Shown in pieces: positions 8,619 to 14,443 of a stretch of DNA of 24,334 bases. Numbering within the stretch: the stretch's first letter is position 1; each line of letters starts with the position of its first letter. Made by a program: the position numbers and the translations under genes. This DNA comes from JAAZMI01 sp050942615. Lineage in GTDB: Bacteria; Bacillota; Dethiobacteria; DTU022; UBA8154. The DNA lies in NCBI GenBank assembly GCA_050942615.1, contig JBMNNQ010000014.1, positions 1 to 24,334 of the forward strand, read 5' to 3'. The notes under the pieces were generated by a model. That model worked only from the letters and a program-made list of their open reading frames with translations. It searched no databases and was not told the origin of the DNA.

Positions 8619-9218
8619 GCCCGTAACTTTGCCCAATAAACGCACATCTTTGGATAGGATTGGTGCAAAATCGGCGTTTTCGGGTTGCAGCCGAATGTAG
8701 CCCTGTTCCCGGTAAAACCGTTTTATTGTCGCTTCATCACCAAGCAGGGCAACAACAATTTCACCATTTTCAGCAACCGGTTGTTTTTTAACAACCGCCA
8801 AATCCCCGTCAAGGATGCCGGCATCCTTCATACTCGGTCCCTTAACCCGCAAAAGAAAAACAGTTTCGCCCTTCACAATTTCCTCCGGCAGGGCCATATA
8901 ATTTTCAATGTTTTCTTCCGCCAGGACGGGTACACCGGCGGTTACCTGTCCCAACAGGGGCACCAGCCTGGTGTTTTTCCTTTGCTTTATTTCAAAGTTG
9001 GAAGCCGGATCCAGAATTTCAATCGCCCGGGGCTTGGCCGGATCCCTGTAGATATATCCTTTTTTCTCCAATGCCTTCAAATGGGCATGCACAGTTGAAC
9101 TGGAACGCAACCCCAAAGCCTGACCAATTTCCCGTACAGACGGTGGATAGTTTTTTTCAGAAATTTGTTCAATAATAAAGTCCAATACCTCTTTTTGCCG
9201 CGGGGACAATTTTTCCAA
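8598..9218 (-). CDS. lexA: SOS repressor LexA (TTG start preferred)
   Basis: LexA represses DNA-damage genes and cleaves itself when RecA filaments form. The protein has an N-terminal winged helix (SPRQKEVLDF, PPSVREIGQALGL, SSSTVHAHL) and a C-terminal peptidase domain. With the TTG start at 9218 it has 206 residues, close to Bacillus LexA, and the key residues are the A94-G95 cleavage bond (VTAGVPV), nucleophile S129 (KGPSM) and K166 (ATIKRF). An in-frame ATG lies at 9257, but it coincides with the predicted transcription start and has no ribosome binding site. The TTG has AAGGGGG (+ strand 9228-9234) 9 bases ahead. Promoter and operator lie just upstream, so the gene is autoregulated. The extended form would add 13 mostly basic residues. 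Confidence 0.95.
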   Translation of the reverse strand: MEKLSPRQKEVLDFIIEQISEKNYPPSVREIGQALGLRSSSTVHAHLKALEKKGYIYRDPAKPRAIEILDPASNFEIKQRKNTRLVPLLGQVTAGVPVLAEENIENYMALPEEIVKGETVFLLRVKGPSMKDAGILDGDLAVVKKQPVAENGEIVVALLGDEATIKRFYREQGYIRLQPENADFAPILSKDVRLLGKVTGLIRLFC

Positions 9219-9261
9219 AAGGCTCAACCCCCTTAGTTTCCGTTTTTTGTATTTCATAGGA

Positions 9262-9291
9262 ATTATAACATAAAAGGGCTGCTTTAGGCAA
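9262..9291 (-). promoter_or_regulatory. lexA promoter
   Basis: On the - strand TTGCCT (+ positions 9286-9291) and a perfect TATAAT (9262-9267) are 18 bases apart. The start of transcription is expected near 9255, that is, at the upstream in-frame ATG codon, which supports the TTG start further down. Confidence 0.7.
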
Positions 9292-9302
9292 ACAATGGTT
9301 CG
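9289..9302 (-). promoter_or_regulatory. LexA operator (SOS box) overlapping the lexA -35 box
   Basis: The - strand reads CGAACCATTGTTTG. It has the two half-sites CGAAC and GTTTG with a 4-base spacer, matching the CGAAC-N4-GTTCG/GTTYG pattern of Gram-positive LexA boxes with one half-site change. It overlaps the -35 hexamer, so binding would block RNA polymerase. Confidence 0.7.
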
Positions 9303-9490
9303 TAACTTCAGCCCGGTTGAATTACGGAAGGGAGGGGAGGTGGCTGCAGCACTTTAAGTTCCCCGGCAAGCAGCCCGGACTTTGAAATTTGGGACTTTGT
9401 ATTTTATGCAGGCACAGAACGTCAAAAAGTATATTGCTTAAGTGTATTGTCAAATATCCAAGACTGGAAAAAAGAAAGGCTTTTGGGCGC

Positions 9491-11050
9491 TTAAGTTTTC
9501 AAATGAAACCTGTCCCGAAAGGCATTATTATTGTTCAAACTGGCCTGCATATTAATCAGCTTGTTAATGCTGTCCAGATAAGCCTTGACACTGGCCTCCA
9601 CAATATCCGTACTCACCCCGCGGCCAATTATTATTTTATCCTCATGGGTTATCTTGATGGAAACCTCGCCTAAGGCATCCATACCGTGGGTTACAGCCCG
9701 CAAATTATAATTTTCCAGGCGGGTGTCGATGTTTGTGATCCTGTCAATCGCCTTGTAAGCGGCATCAATGGGGCCGGTGCCCCGGGAAACCTCCTCCAGC
9801 AGCTCGCCTCCTTTACGCAAACGCACCACGGCTGCCGGCACTGTTCCGGTCCCGCTCACAATCTGCAAATAGGTCAGTTCGTAGGTCGGCTCGGCAAAAG
9901 AAATATCGATCAGCAGCGCTTCCAGTTCTTCCGGGTATACTTCTTTCTTTTTGTCAGCAAGCCTTAGGAAGCTTTGGTAAAAGGTTTCAAAATCCTTTGC
10001 GCCCAACTGGTAGTTCATTGTTTCCAGCTGGTGGCGAACAGCATGACGCCCGGAACGGGCAGTAAGGTTCATCTGTGCAGCCTGCCCCCCGATTAAATCC
10101 GCATTGATTATTTCATAGGTCCTTTTATCCTTCAGCACCCCGTCCTGGTGAATACCCGAAGAATGAGCAAAGGCATTAATGCCGATGATCGCTTTGTTAA
10201 CCGGAATGGGGATGCCCGTTAATTTACTGACCATCCGGCTGGTACGGTAAATTTCCTTAAGGTTAATCCCGGTTGTAAAAGGAAACTGATCCGGCCTGAC
10301 AACCATCGCCAGGACTATTTCTTCCAAGGCGGCGTTGCCAGCTCTTTCACCGATTCCGTTAATGTTACATTCCACCTGCCTGGCTCCGTTTTGAACAGCA
10401 GCCAAACTGTTGTAGACAGCCAAACCCAAGTCGTTATGACAATGCACACTGAGCATTGCTTGGTGAATGTTGGGAACCTGCATCCGAATGGTTTTAATTA
10501 ACCCTCCATATTCCTCCGGGGTTGCAAAGCCCACCGTATCGGGGATGTTGACCACGGTTGCACCGGCGTCAATAACAGCTTCGACCACCCGCAAAATATA
10601 GTCCTCCCGCGATCTGGTGGCATCCTCCAGGGAATATTCTACGTCTGCAGTCAAACTTTTGGCATAGCGCACCGCTTCGACCGCTTCTTGCAGGCAAATT
10701 TCAGGATCCTTGCGCAGTTTTTTGTCCATATGGAGATCGGAGGAGGCCAAAAAAATGTGGAGGCGGGGTTTGGCCGCATCTTTAACCGCTTCCCAGGCAC
10801 AATCAATATCATCCTTAACAGTTCTGGCCAGGGCGGCAATCACCGGCCCTTCGACCGTTTTGGCTATCTGCTGCACAGCGCGAAAATCGCCGGGGGAGGA
10901 TATGGGAAATCCGGCTTCAATCACATCAACACCCAGCCTGGCCAGCTGGCGGGCAATCTCCAGTTTTTCACGGGCATTCAGTTTAGCTCCCGGTGTTTGT
11001 TCTCCATCTCTTAAAGTACTATCAAAAATTATTACCCGGTTATCCATCAT
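9491..11050 (-). CDS. leuA: 2-isopropylmalate synthase
   Basis: LeuA condenses acetyl-CoA with 2-oxoisovalerate, the first committed step of leucine synthesis. The 519-residue protein has the HMGL-like TIM barrel with DSTLRDGEQTPG near residues 10-21, the zinc-binding HCHND at about 203-207, and NGIGERAGNAALEE at about 231-244. A linker with SGIHQDG follows, and the C-terminal LeuA regulatory domain runs from about 380 to 500, which gives leucine feedback inhibition in the family. Two ATGs (11050 and 11047) follow AGAGAGG at 11057-11063 by 6 and 9 bases; a GTG at 11056 overlaps the ribosome binding site and is less likely. The gene is alone, without leuB, leuC or leuD beside it. Control is by the T-box leader directly upstream. 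Confidence 0.97.
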   Translation of the reverse strand: MMDNRVIIFDSTLRDGEQTPGAKLNAREKLEIARQLARLGVDVIEAGFPISSPGDFRAVQQIAKTVEGPVIAALARTVKDDIDCAWEAVKDAAKPRLHIFLASSDLHMDKKLRKDPEICLQEAVEAVRYAKSLTADVEYSLEDATRSREDYILRVVEAVIDAGATVVNIPDTVGFATPEEYGGLIKTIRMQVPNIHQAMLSVHCHNDLGLAVYNSLAAVQNGARQVECNINGIGERAGNAALEEIVLAMVVRPDQFPFTTGINLKEIYRTSRMVSKLTGIPIPVNKAIIGINAFAHSSGIHQDGVLKDKRTYEIINADLIGGQAAQMNLTARSGRHAVRHQLETMNYQLGAKDFETFYQSFLRLADKKKEVYPEELEALLIDISFAEPTYELTYLQIVSGTGTVPAAVVRLRKGGELLEEVSRGTGPIDAAYKAIDRITNIDTRLENYNLRAVTHGMDALGEVSIKITHEDKIIIGRGVSTDIVEASVKAYLDSINKLINMQASLNNNNAFRDRFHLKT

Positions 11051-11071
11051 GAGCACCTCTCTTTAAACATT

Positions 11072-11111
11072 AAAAAACCTTTCGTCCACATACAGCTAGA
11101 GACGAAAGGTT
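11072..11111 (-). terminator. T-box controlled intrinsic terminator before leuA
   Basis: On the - strand AACCTTTCGTC (11101-11111) pairs with GACGAAAGGTT (11076-11086), 11 base pairs without mismatch, followed by a run of six T residues (11072-11077). The 5' arm lies just after the T-box sequence, so the antiterminator helix and this stem are mutually exclusive. Confidence 0.92.
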
Positions 11112-11430
11112 AACCCTCCGCGGTACCACTCTATTTGACAGGCCTCAAAGTCCTGTCCACTTCCCAAGTGTCCCTTTTTTAACGGTAAGGCCCCGTCAAA
11201 CCCTACTTCATCCCGGTACAGACCATTGGGCACAGCAGAACAAAATATAAAAACAAAATGTAAGCTGTTCTTGCTGTAAACCGGCCCGGGGAAATTTCAG
11301 GTTGCTCCTCACAGGGGAGTTTCAAAAAGTGGCAGTGGTTGCGCTCACAGCAAAAAGGCAACTCTCTGCGCACTGCCAAACTTTTCTACTGATCCTGTTC
11401 ATCGGCTTTAAGTAACTTTCCAATTTGATT
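11072..11430 (-). promoter_or_regulatory. Leucine T-box riboswitch leader of leuA
   Basis: The T-box leader senses uncharged tRNA-Leu and permits leuA transcription. The conserved AGTGGTACCGCGG element is at 11118-11130. Stem I is formed by GGCAGTG (11371-11377) with CACTGCC (11331-11337), extended by AAAAGT/ACTTTT and closed at the base by ACAGG/CCTGT. An AGAGAG motif lies in the distal part. The specifier loop presents CUC (11317-11319), a leucine codon. A second hairpin, around 11232-11278, separates stem I from the antiterminator. The leader ends in an intrinsic terminator. CUC is the specifier commonly used by leucine leaders, and the gene behind it is leuA, so both lines agree. Confidence 0.93.
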
Positions 11431-11433
11431 TAT

Positions 11434-11462
11434 AGCTTATACTTATTCAGGCCCTTTGTCAA
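11434..11462 (-). promoter_or_regulatory. Probable promoter of the leuA leader
   Basis: A perfect TTGACA (+ 11457-11462, read on the - strand) is followed after 17 bases by TAAGCT (11434-11439), which keeps the T, A and final T of the -10 box. TATAAG at a 15-base distance is an alternative. The start of transcription near 11427 would lie just ahead of stem I. Confidence 0.55.
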
Positions 11463-11829
11463 TCCCCTTTTGTAAAAATCCCCAAGGAACAAGGGGTAAA
11501 GGGACATTATCTATGCAGAATCTATGCAGAGACCTTACAGGGATCTGCCCAAGCCGCGGCCGGCCGGAAGGAAACCAACAACAATGCAACCAGCCCAACC
11601 AACGGGAAACCCTTAAGCGGAGCCCCGGGGGCAATCGATCAGTAACGTCCGATAATATATATTATGTAAACCAAAAAAGGGGGAGTCCCAAAATACACTA
11701 AATGGGCCTGAATATATGATATAGTATCCATACAGTTAACAATTGCAGCCCACAATTGCAACTGCAGTTTACGTCCCGCTTGTTTTTTTGCAGGGTCTGC
11801 AGAGCCCCTATGAATTGGAGGGTAAAAAT
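11463..11829. other. Non-coding stretch between the leuA promoter and the EamA-type gene
   Basis: No convincing gene is seen on either strand. The short open frames here have no ribosome binding site, and their composition (Gln/Asn/Pro/Arg-rich) does not look like protein. The stretch holds a tandem 11-bp duplication (11509-11530), a perfect 14-bp palindrome ATAATATATATTAT at 11652-11665, and ACAATTGCA at 11739-11747 repeated at 11752-11760. A promoter for the downstream gene must lie here, but I cannot place it with confidence. Confidence 0.6.
11509..11530. repeat. Perfect 11-bp tandem duplication (x2)
   Basis: ATCTATGCAGA at 11509-11519 is followed directly by an identical copy at 11520-11530. 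It lies in the non-coding stretch upstream of the leuA promoter and far from any start codon. Confidence 0.88.
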
Positions 11830-12258
11830 ATGTTCGTTTATGTTTTTTCCATAGTGCTGATTGTTGCTTCCAATGTTTTATATAATATCTGCCAAAAATC
11901 AACCCCTGAAAATGCCAATCCTTTTTCTGCGTTGTTTGTTACATATTTAATGGCAACCTTGATAACCGCTCTTATTTTTTTCTTAAACAAAGCCACTCAC
12001 AAAAACCTATTCCATTCCTTTAAAGACCTAAATTGGACGAGCATTGCCTTAGGCATTTCCATTGTGGGCTTGGAGTTTGGGTATCTGATGGCTTACCGGG
12101 CCGGTTGGAAAATAAGCTTAGGCTCTCTGGTAGCCAATATAGCCCTGGCCTTGGCGCTGATTCCGGTCGGGATACTGTTTTACAAGGAAGGCTTTGCTGT
12201 TTACAAAATAATCGGTGCCATTTTTTGTATCATCGGTTTAATATTAATCAGCAAATAA
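11830..12258 (+). CDS. Small EamA/DMT-superfamily membrane protein, single-domain
   Basis: The 142-residue protein is almost entirely hydrophobic, with about five predicted membrane segments at residues 2-20, 33-52, 68-90, 94-114 and 118-141. Its last helix (VYKIIGAIFCIIGLILIS) has the G-rich pattern typical of the end of an EamA domain. This is half the length of the usual ten-helix EamA transporters, so it would have to act as a dimer, as small multidrug resistance proteins do. The substrate is unknown; metabolite or drug export is only implied by the superfamily. The ATG at 11830 is chosen because GGAGGG at 11817-11822 stands 7 bases ahead; the frame is open 29 codons further up but without a start signal. 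It ends 20 bases from the convergent cyclophilin gene. Confidence 0.8.
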   Translation: MFVYVFSIVLIVASNVLYNICQKSTPENANPFSALFVTYLMATLITALIFFLNKATHKNLFHSFKDLNWTSIALGISIVGLEFGYLMAYRAGWKISLGSLVANIALALALIPVGILFYKEGFAVYKIIGAIFCIIGLILISK

Positions 12259-12278
12259 CACCGGCTGCACTGAAAAAC

Positions 12279-12797
12279 CTACATCTTTGCCGGTGGATCA
12301 TATTCCACACCAAATTTTTCAATGGTCACCTTTTTGATCTGTTGGTCTGCCAAAGGTTTATCTGTTCTATCCCTTTCTGTTTCCACAATTTTGTCGGCAA
12401 CTTCCATGCCCGCGGTTACAATGCCAAAAGTGGCATATTGACCGTCCAAGTGCGGTGCATCGGCCACGGTAATAAAAAACTGTGAACCGGCAGAATCAGG
12501 CAACTGTGAACGGGCCATGGAAATAACGCCTCTGTTGTGTGTTATTTCGTTTTTGTGGCCGTTCATGGCAAATTCCCCTTTAATGGCATAGCCGGGCCCG
12601 CCAATCCCTGTCCCCTCGGGACAGCCCCCCTGGATCATAAAACCGGGAATAACGCGGTGAAAGATCAGGCCCTCATAGAATCCATTTTCCGCCAGCTCGA
12701 TAAAATTACGGACGGTATTGGGCGCATTGTCCGGATCCAGTTCCACTTTAATTAGGCCGCCGTTTTCCATTTCAATAGTCGCTACAGGTTTTTGCAT
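12279..12797 (-). CDS. Cyclophilin-type peptidyl-prolyl cis-trans isomerase
   Basis: The protein is a single cyclophilin domain of 172 residues that speeds prolyl bond isomerisation during folding. The active-site pattern is present: FHRVIPGFMIQGG with R48, F53 and Q56, then SQFFI with F107-F108, and APHLDGQYATFG. Histidine stands where human cyclophilin A has the cyclosporin-contacting tryptophan (W121), as in many bacterial members. There is no signal peptide, so it is cytoplasmic. Start choice is uncertain: ATG 12797 (AAGGATGG about 11 bases ahead), ATG 12812 (no room for a ribosome binding site) or TTG 12824. It is the last gene of the - strand run. Confidence 0.94.
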   Translation of the reverse strand: MQKPVATIEMENGGLIKVELDPDNAPNTVRNFIELAENGFYEGLIFHRVIPGFMIQGGCPEGTGIGGPGYAIKGEFAMNGHKNEITHNRGVISMARSQLPDSAGSQFFITVADAPHLDGQYATFGIVTAGMEVADKIVETERDRTDKPLADQQIKKVTIEKFGVEYDPPAKM

Positions 12798-12837
12798 AGC
12801 TATACAAACCATCCTTTCAGCCAAACTAGTGTTGTTA

Positions 12838-13428
12838 TTACCCGGAAACAGGGAGTATTTCTGCTAAATCTGTTGAAAAGGCTATTTTTAGCAAGGGATC
12901 AAGGGGATTGCGCCTGTACAAGGCCAGCGTCCCGGCATGCATCTCTTCAGAACCGGCTGCAGTACAATCCTCCAACAGGATCACCTTGAAGTCATAGCAG
13001 ATAGCGTCCATCATCGTTGAAAGGACGCAAAAATTGGTTGAAATGCCGGCCAAAGCACAAAGGGTTACCTCATTTTTAAACAAGATGCTTTCCAGCCCAG
13101 TCTTAAAAAAAGCTGAAAACCGGGGTTTCGGAAGCCATACATCGGTTTCCGGTTTATAGTCGAGCTGATCGGCAATTTCTGCCCCAGGGGTACCCGCCAG
13201 CGAATGCGGTTTCATCCGTCCACCAAAAATAAAATCATCCTCATGAAAGGCATCTGTAGAAAAAACCACCGGCCAACCCTGTTTTCTAAACAGTTTTATA
13301 GTATTATTAATGGCCGGTACAATCCCGAGCGCCGCATTGGTGATGGGAAACGGGTGTTCAGGATTAAGGTTGTCTTTCACCATGTCAATAATCAACAAGG
13401 CCGGTTTTTCTTTGGTTGGCTTTTTCAT
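12838..13428 (-). CDS. Isochorismatase-family cysteine hydrolase
   Basis: The 196-residue protein has the isochorismatase/nicotinamidase fold. The catalytic triad is D15 (LLIIDMVKDN), K101 (WLPKPRFSAF) and C134 (GISTNFCVLST). The GTPGAEI stretch is also family-typical, and the cis-peptide position before the cysteine region follows the usual pattern. Members cleave nicotinamide, isochorismate, N-carbamoyl compounds or ureidoacrylate; the sequence does not decide between these, so no gene name is given. ATG 13428 is preferred because AAGGA lies 10 bases ahead, while the upstream in-frame TTG (13437) is too near the ribosome binding site. The HD-domain gene ends 10 to 20 bases upstream, so the two are probably co-transcribed. 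Confidence 0.88.
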   Translation of the reverse strand: MKKPTKEKPALLIIDMVKDNLNPEHPFPITNAALGIVPAINNTIKLFRKQGWPVVFSTDAFHEDDFIFGGRMKPHSLAGTPGAEIADQLDYKPETDVWLPKPRFSAFFKTGLESILFKNEVTLCALAGISTNFCVLSTMMDAICYDFKVILLEDCTAAGSEEMHAGTLALYRRNPLDPLLKIAFSTDLAEILPVSG

Positions 13429-13447
13429 TATTATCAAGTCCTTTTTT

Positions 13448-14029
13448 TTAGAGGTTACCTTTTAAATCCAATTCCTCAGCAACAGCTTGCATGCCTTTGA
13501 TGGTCTCAGCAATAACTGCAGTTAAATCCATGCCCAAAAGCTGCAGGCCGTCTTCAATCACTGCCCGGTTTACACCGGCGGCAAAGTTTTTCTGTTTAAA
13601 CTTTTTTTTCACCGACTTAGCCTTCAGATCCAAAAGGCTCTTGCTGGGGCGCATCAGCGCCGTAGCTACAATCAGGCCTGTTAATTCATCAATCGTGTAG
13701 AGAACCTTTTCCATTTTCTCCACCGGTTCCACATCGGAACAAATTTTCCAGCCATGGCTTTGCACAGCCCTGATATAATCTTCCGGCCAGCCTGCCTCTA
13801 CCAACAGTTCCCGTGTCTTGCTGCAATGTTCCTCCGGGTATTTTTCATAGTCCAGATCGTGGATTAACCCCACTATACGCCACTTTTCCGGGTCCTCTTC
13901 ACCAAATTTTTCTGCAAAATGGGCCATCACTGCTTCTACAGCCAAAGCATGTTTAAGCAAAGCATCGCTTTGATTGTATTTATTCAGCAGTGCCCAAGCT
14001 TCTTCCCTGGTAGGTTTTTTTGTGCCCAC
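13448..14029 (-). CDS. HD-superfamily phosphohydrolase, function unknown
   Basis: The 193-residue protein shows the metal-binding pattern of the HD superfamily: H27 (LLKHALAVEAV), H57-D58 (GLIHDLDYEKYPEEH), a further histidine at about 92 (QSHGWK) and D114 (YTIDELTGLI). These proteins hydrolyse phosphate esters of nucleotides or related compounds. This subgroup, often annotated simply as HD or HDIG domain protein, has no assigned substrate. Translation appears to begin at GTG 14029 with AAAGGA about 9 bases ahead. The isochorismatase-family gene follows closely on the same strand, which suggests a two-gene unit. Confidence 0.85.
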   Translation of the reverse strand: MGTKKPTREEAWALLNKYNQSDALLKHALAVEAVMAHFAEKFGEEDPEKWRIVGLIHDLDYEKYPEEHCSKTRELLVEAGWPEDYIRAVQSHGWKICSDVEPVEKMEKVLYTIDELTGLIVATALMRPSKSLLDLKAKSVKKKFKQKNFAAGVNRAVIEDGLQLLGMDLTAVIAETIKGMQAVAEELDLKGNL

Positions 14030-14237
14030 CCAAATTCATCCTTTCCTTATAATAAACAAGATCACAAACAACGAACTTTAAACAACGGTAAACAGCAGTC
14101 TAAATATTATTACCTTTCTTCAGCATTATTACCAGAGGTTCCCCTAAAAACCTGAAAACTTGTTTGACATTATTCTCCTTACTTTCTGTAAATAGGCCCC
14201 ATTTCCCTGCTTTTAATTACATTTAGATCGTTTCATC
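14030..14237. other. A/T-rich intergenic part between the small ORF and the HD-domain gene
   Basis: With the small ORF and its leader this belongs to a 414-base gap between addA and the HD-domain gene. I see no RNA gene or clear terminator. The HD gene's promoter must lie here, but the best -10-like sequence on the - strand (TATAAG just ahead of the ribosome binding site) lacks a well-placed -35 box. Confidence 0.4.
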
Positions 14238-14360
14238 TCAGATCGTTCCCTCGTCCTTTAATTCCCGTATAGCGTGTTTTACAGCCAATTTCACAACTAA
14301 ATATAGAATTAAAGACGGCAAAACAATGTACAGTGGTATTAAAATCAAAACATTTACTAT
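14238..14360 (-). CDS. Possible 40-codon single-span membrane peptide without a standard start codon
   Basis: On the - strand an open frame ends with TGA at 14238-14240. Its 40 residues form a hydrophobic segment (VNVLILIPLYIVLPSLILYL) followed by an amphipathic charged tail (KLAVKHAIRELKDEG). That is a believable small membrane protein and unlike random shadow translation. A strong AAGGGGGG (14369-14376) lies 8 bases before codon ATA (14358-14360), exactly where a start codon should be; ATA is one base change from ATG. The next in-frame candidate is TTG at 14346-14348, 20 bases from the ribosome binding site. The gene is either started at a rare codon, disabled by a point mutation, or a chance frame. 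Function is unknown. Confidence 0.4.
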   Translation of the reverse strand: MVNVLILIPLYIVLPSLILYLVVKLAVKHAIRELKDEGTI

Positions 14361-14443
14361 TGTGGGAGCCCCCCTTCTGATAGCCTGGTTAACTTATTAA
14401 ATACCCGGCAATGAACCTGTACTCGTTGCTGCCTTTATGTTTT

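Noticed and set aside
11456..11701. 81-codon open frame upstream of the EamA-type gene
   Set aside because: It spans the leuA promoter and a tandem repeat, lacks a ribosome binding site, and its composition is unlike the neighbouring proteins.
12259..12295. CACCGGC / GCCGGTG inverted repeat between the convergent EamA-type and cyclophilin genes
   Set aside because: The arms are only 7 bases with a 23-base loop, and no T-run follows on either strand, so it is not called a terminator.
14164..14192. TTGACA followed after 17 bases by TGTAAA on the + strand
   Set aside because: No + strand gene follows, and the -10 box is poor; probably chance in A/T-rich DNA.
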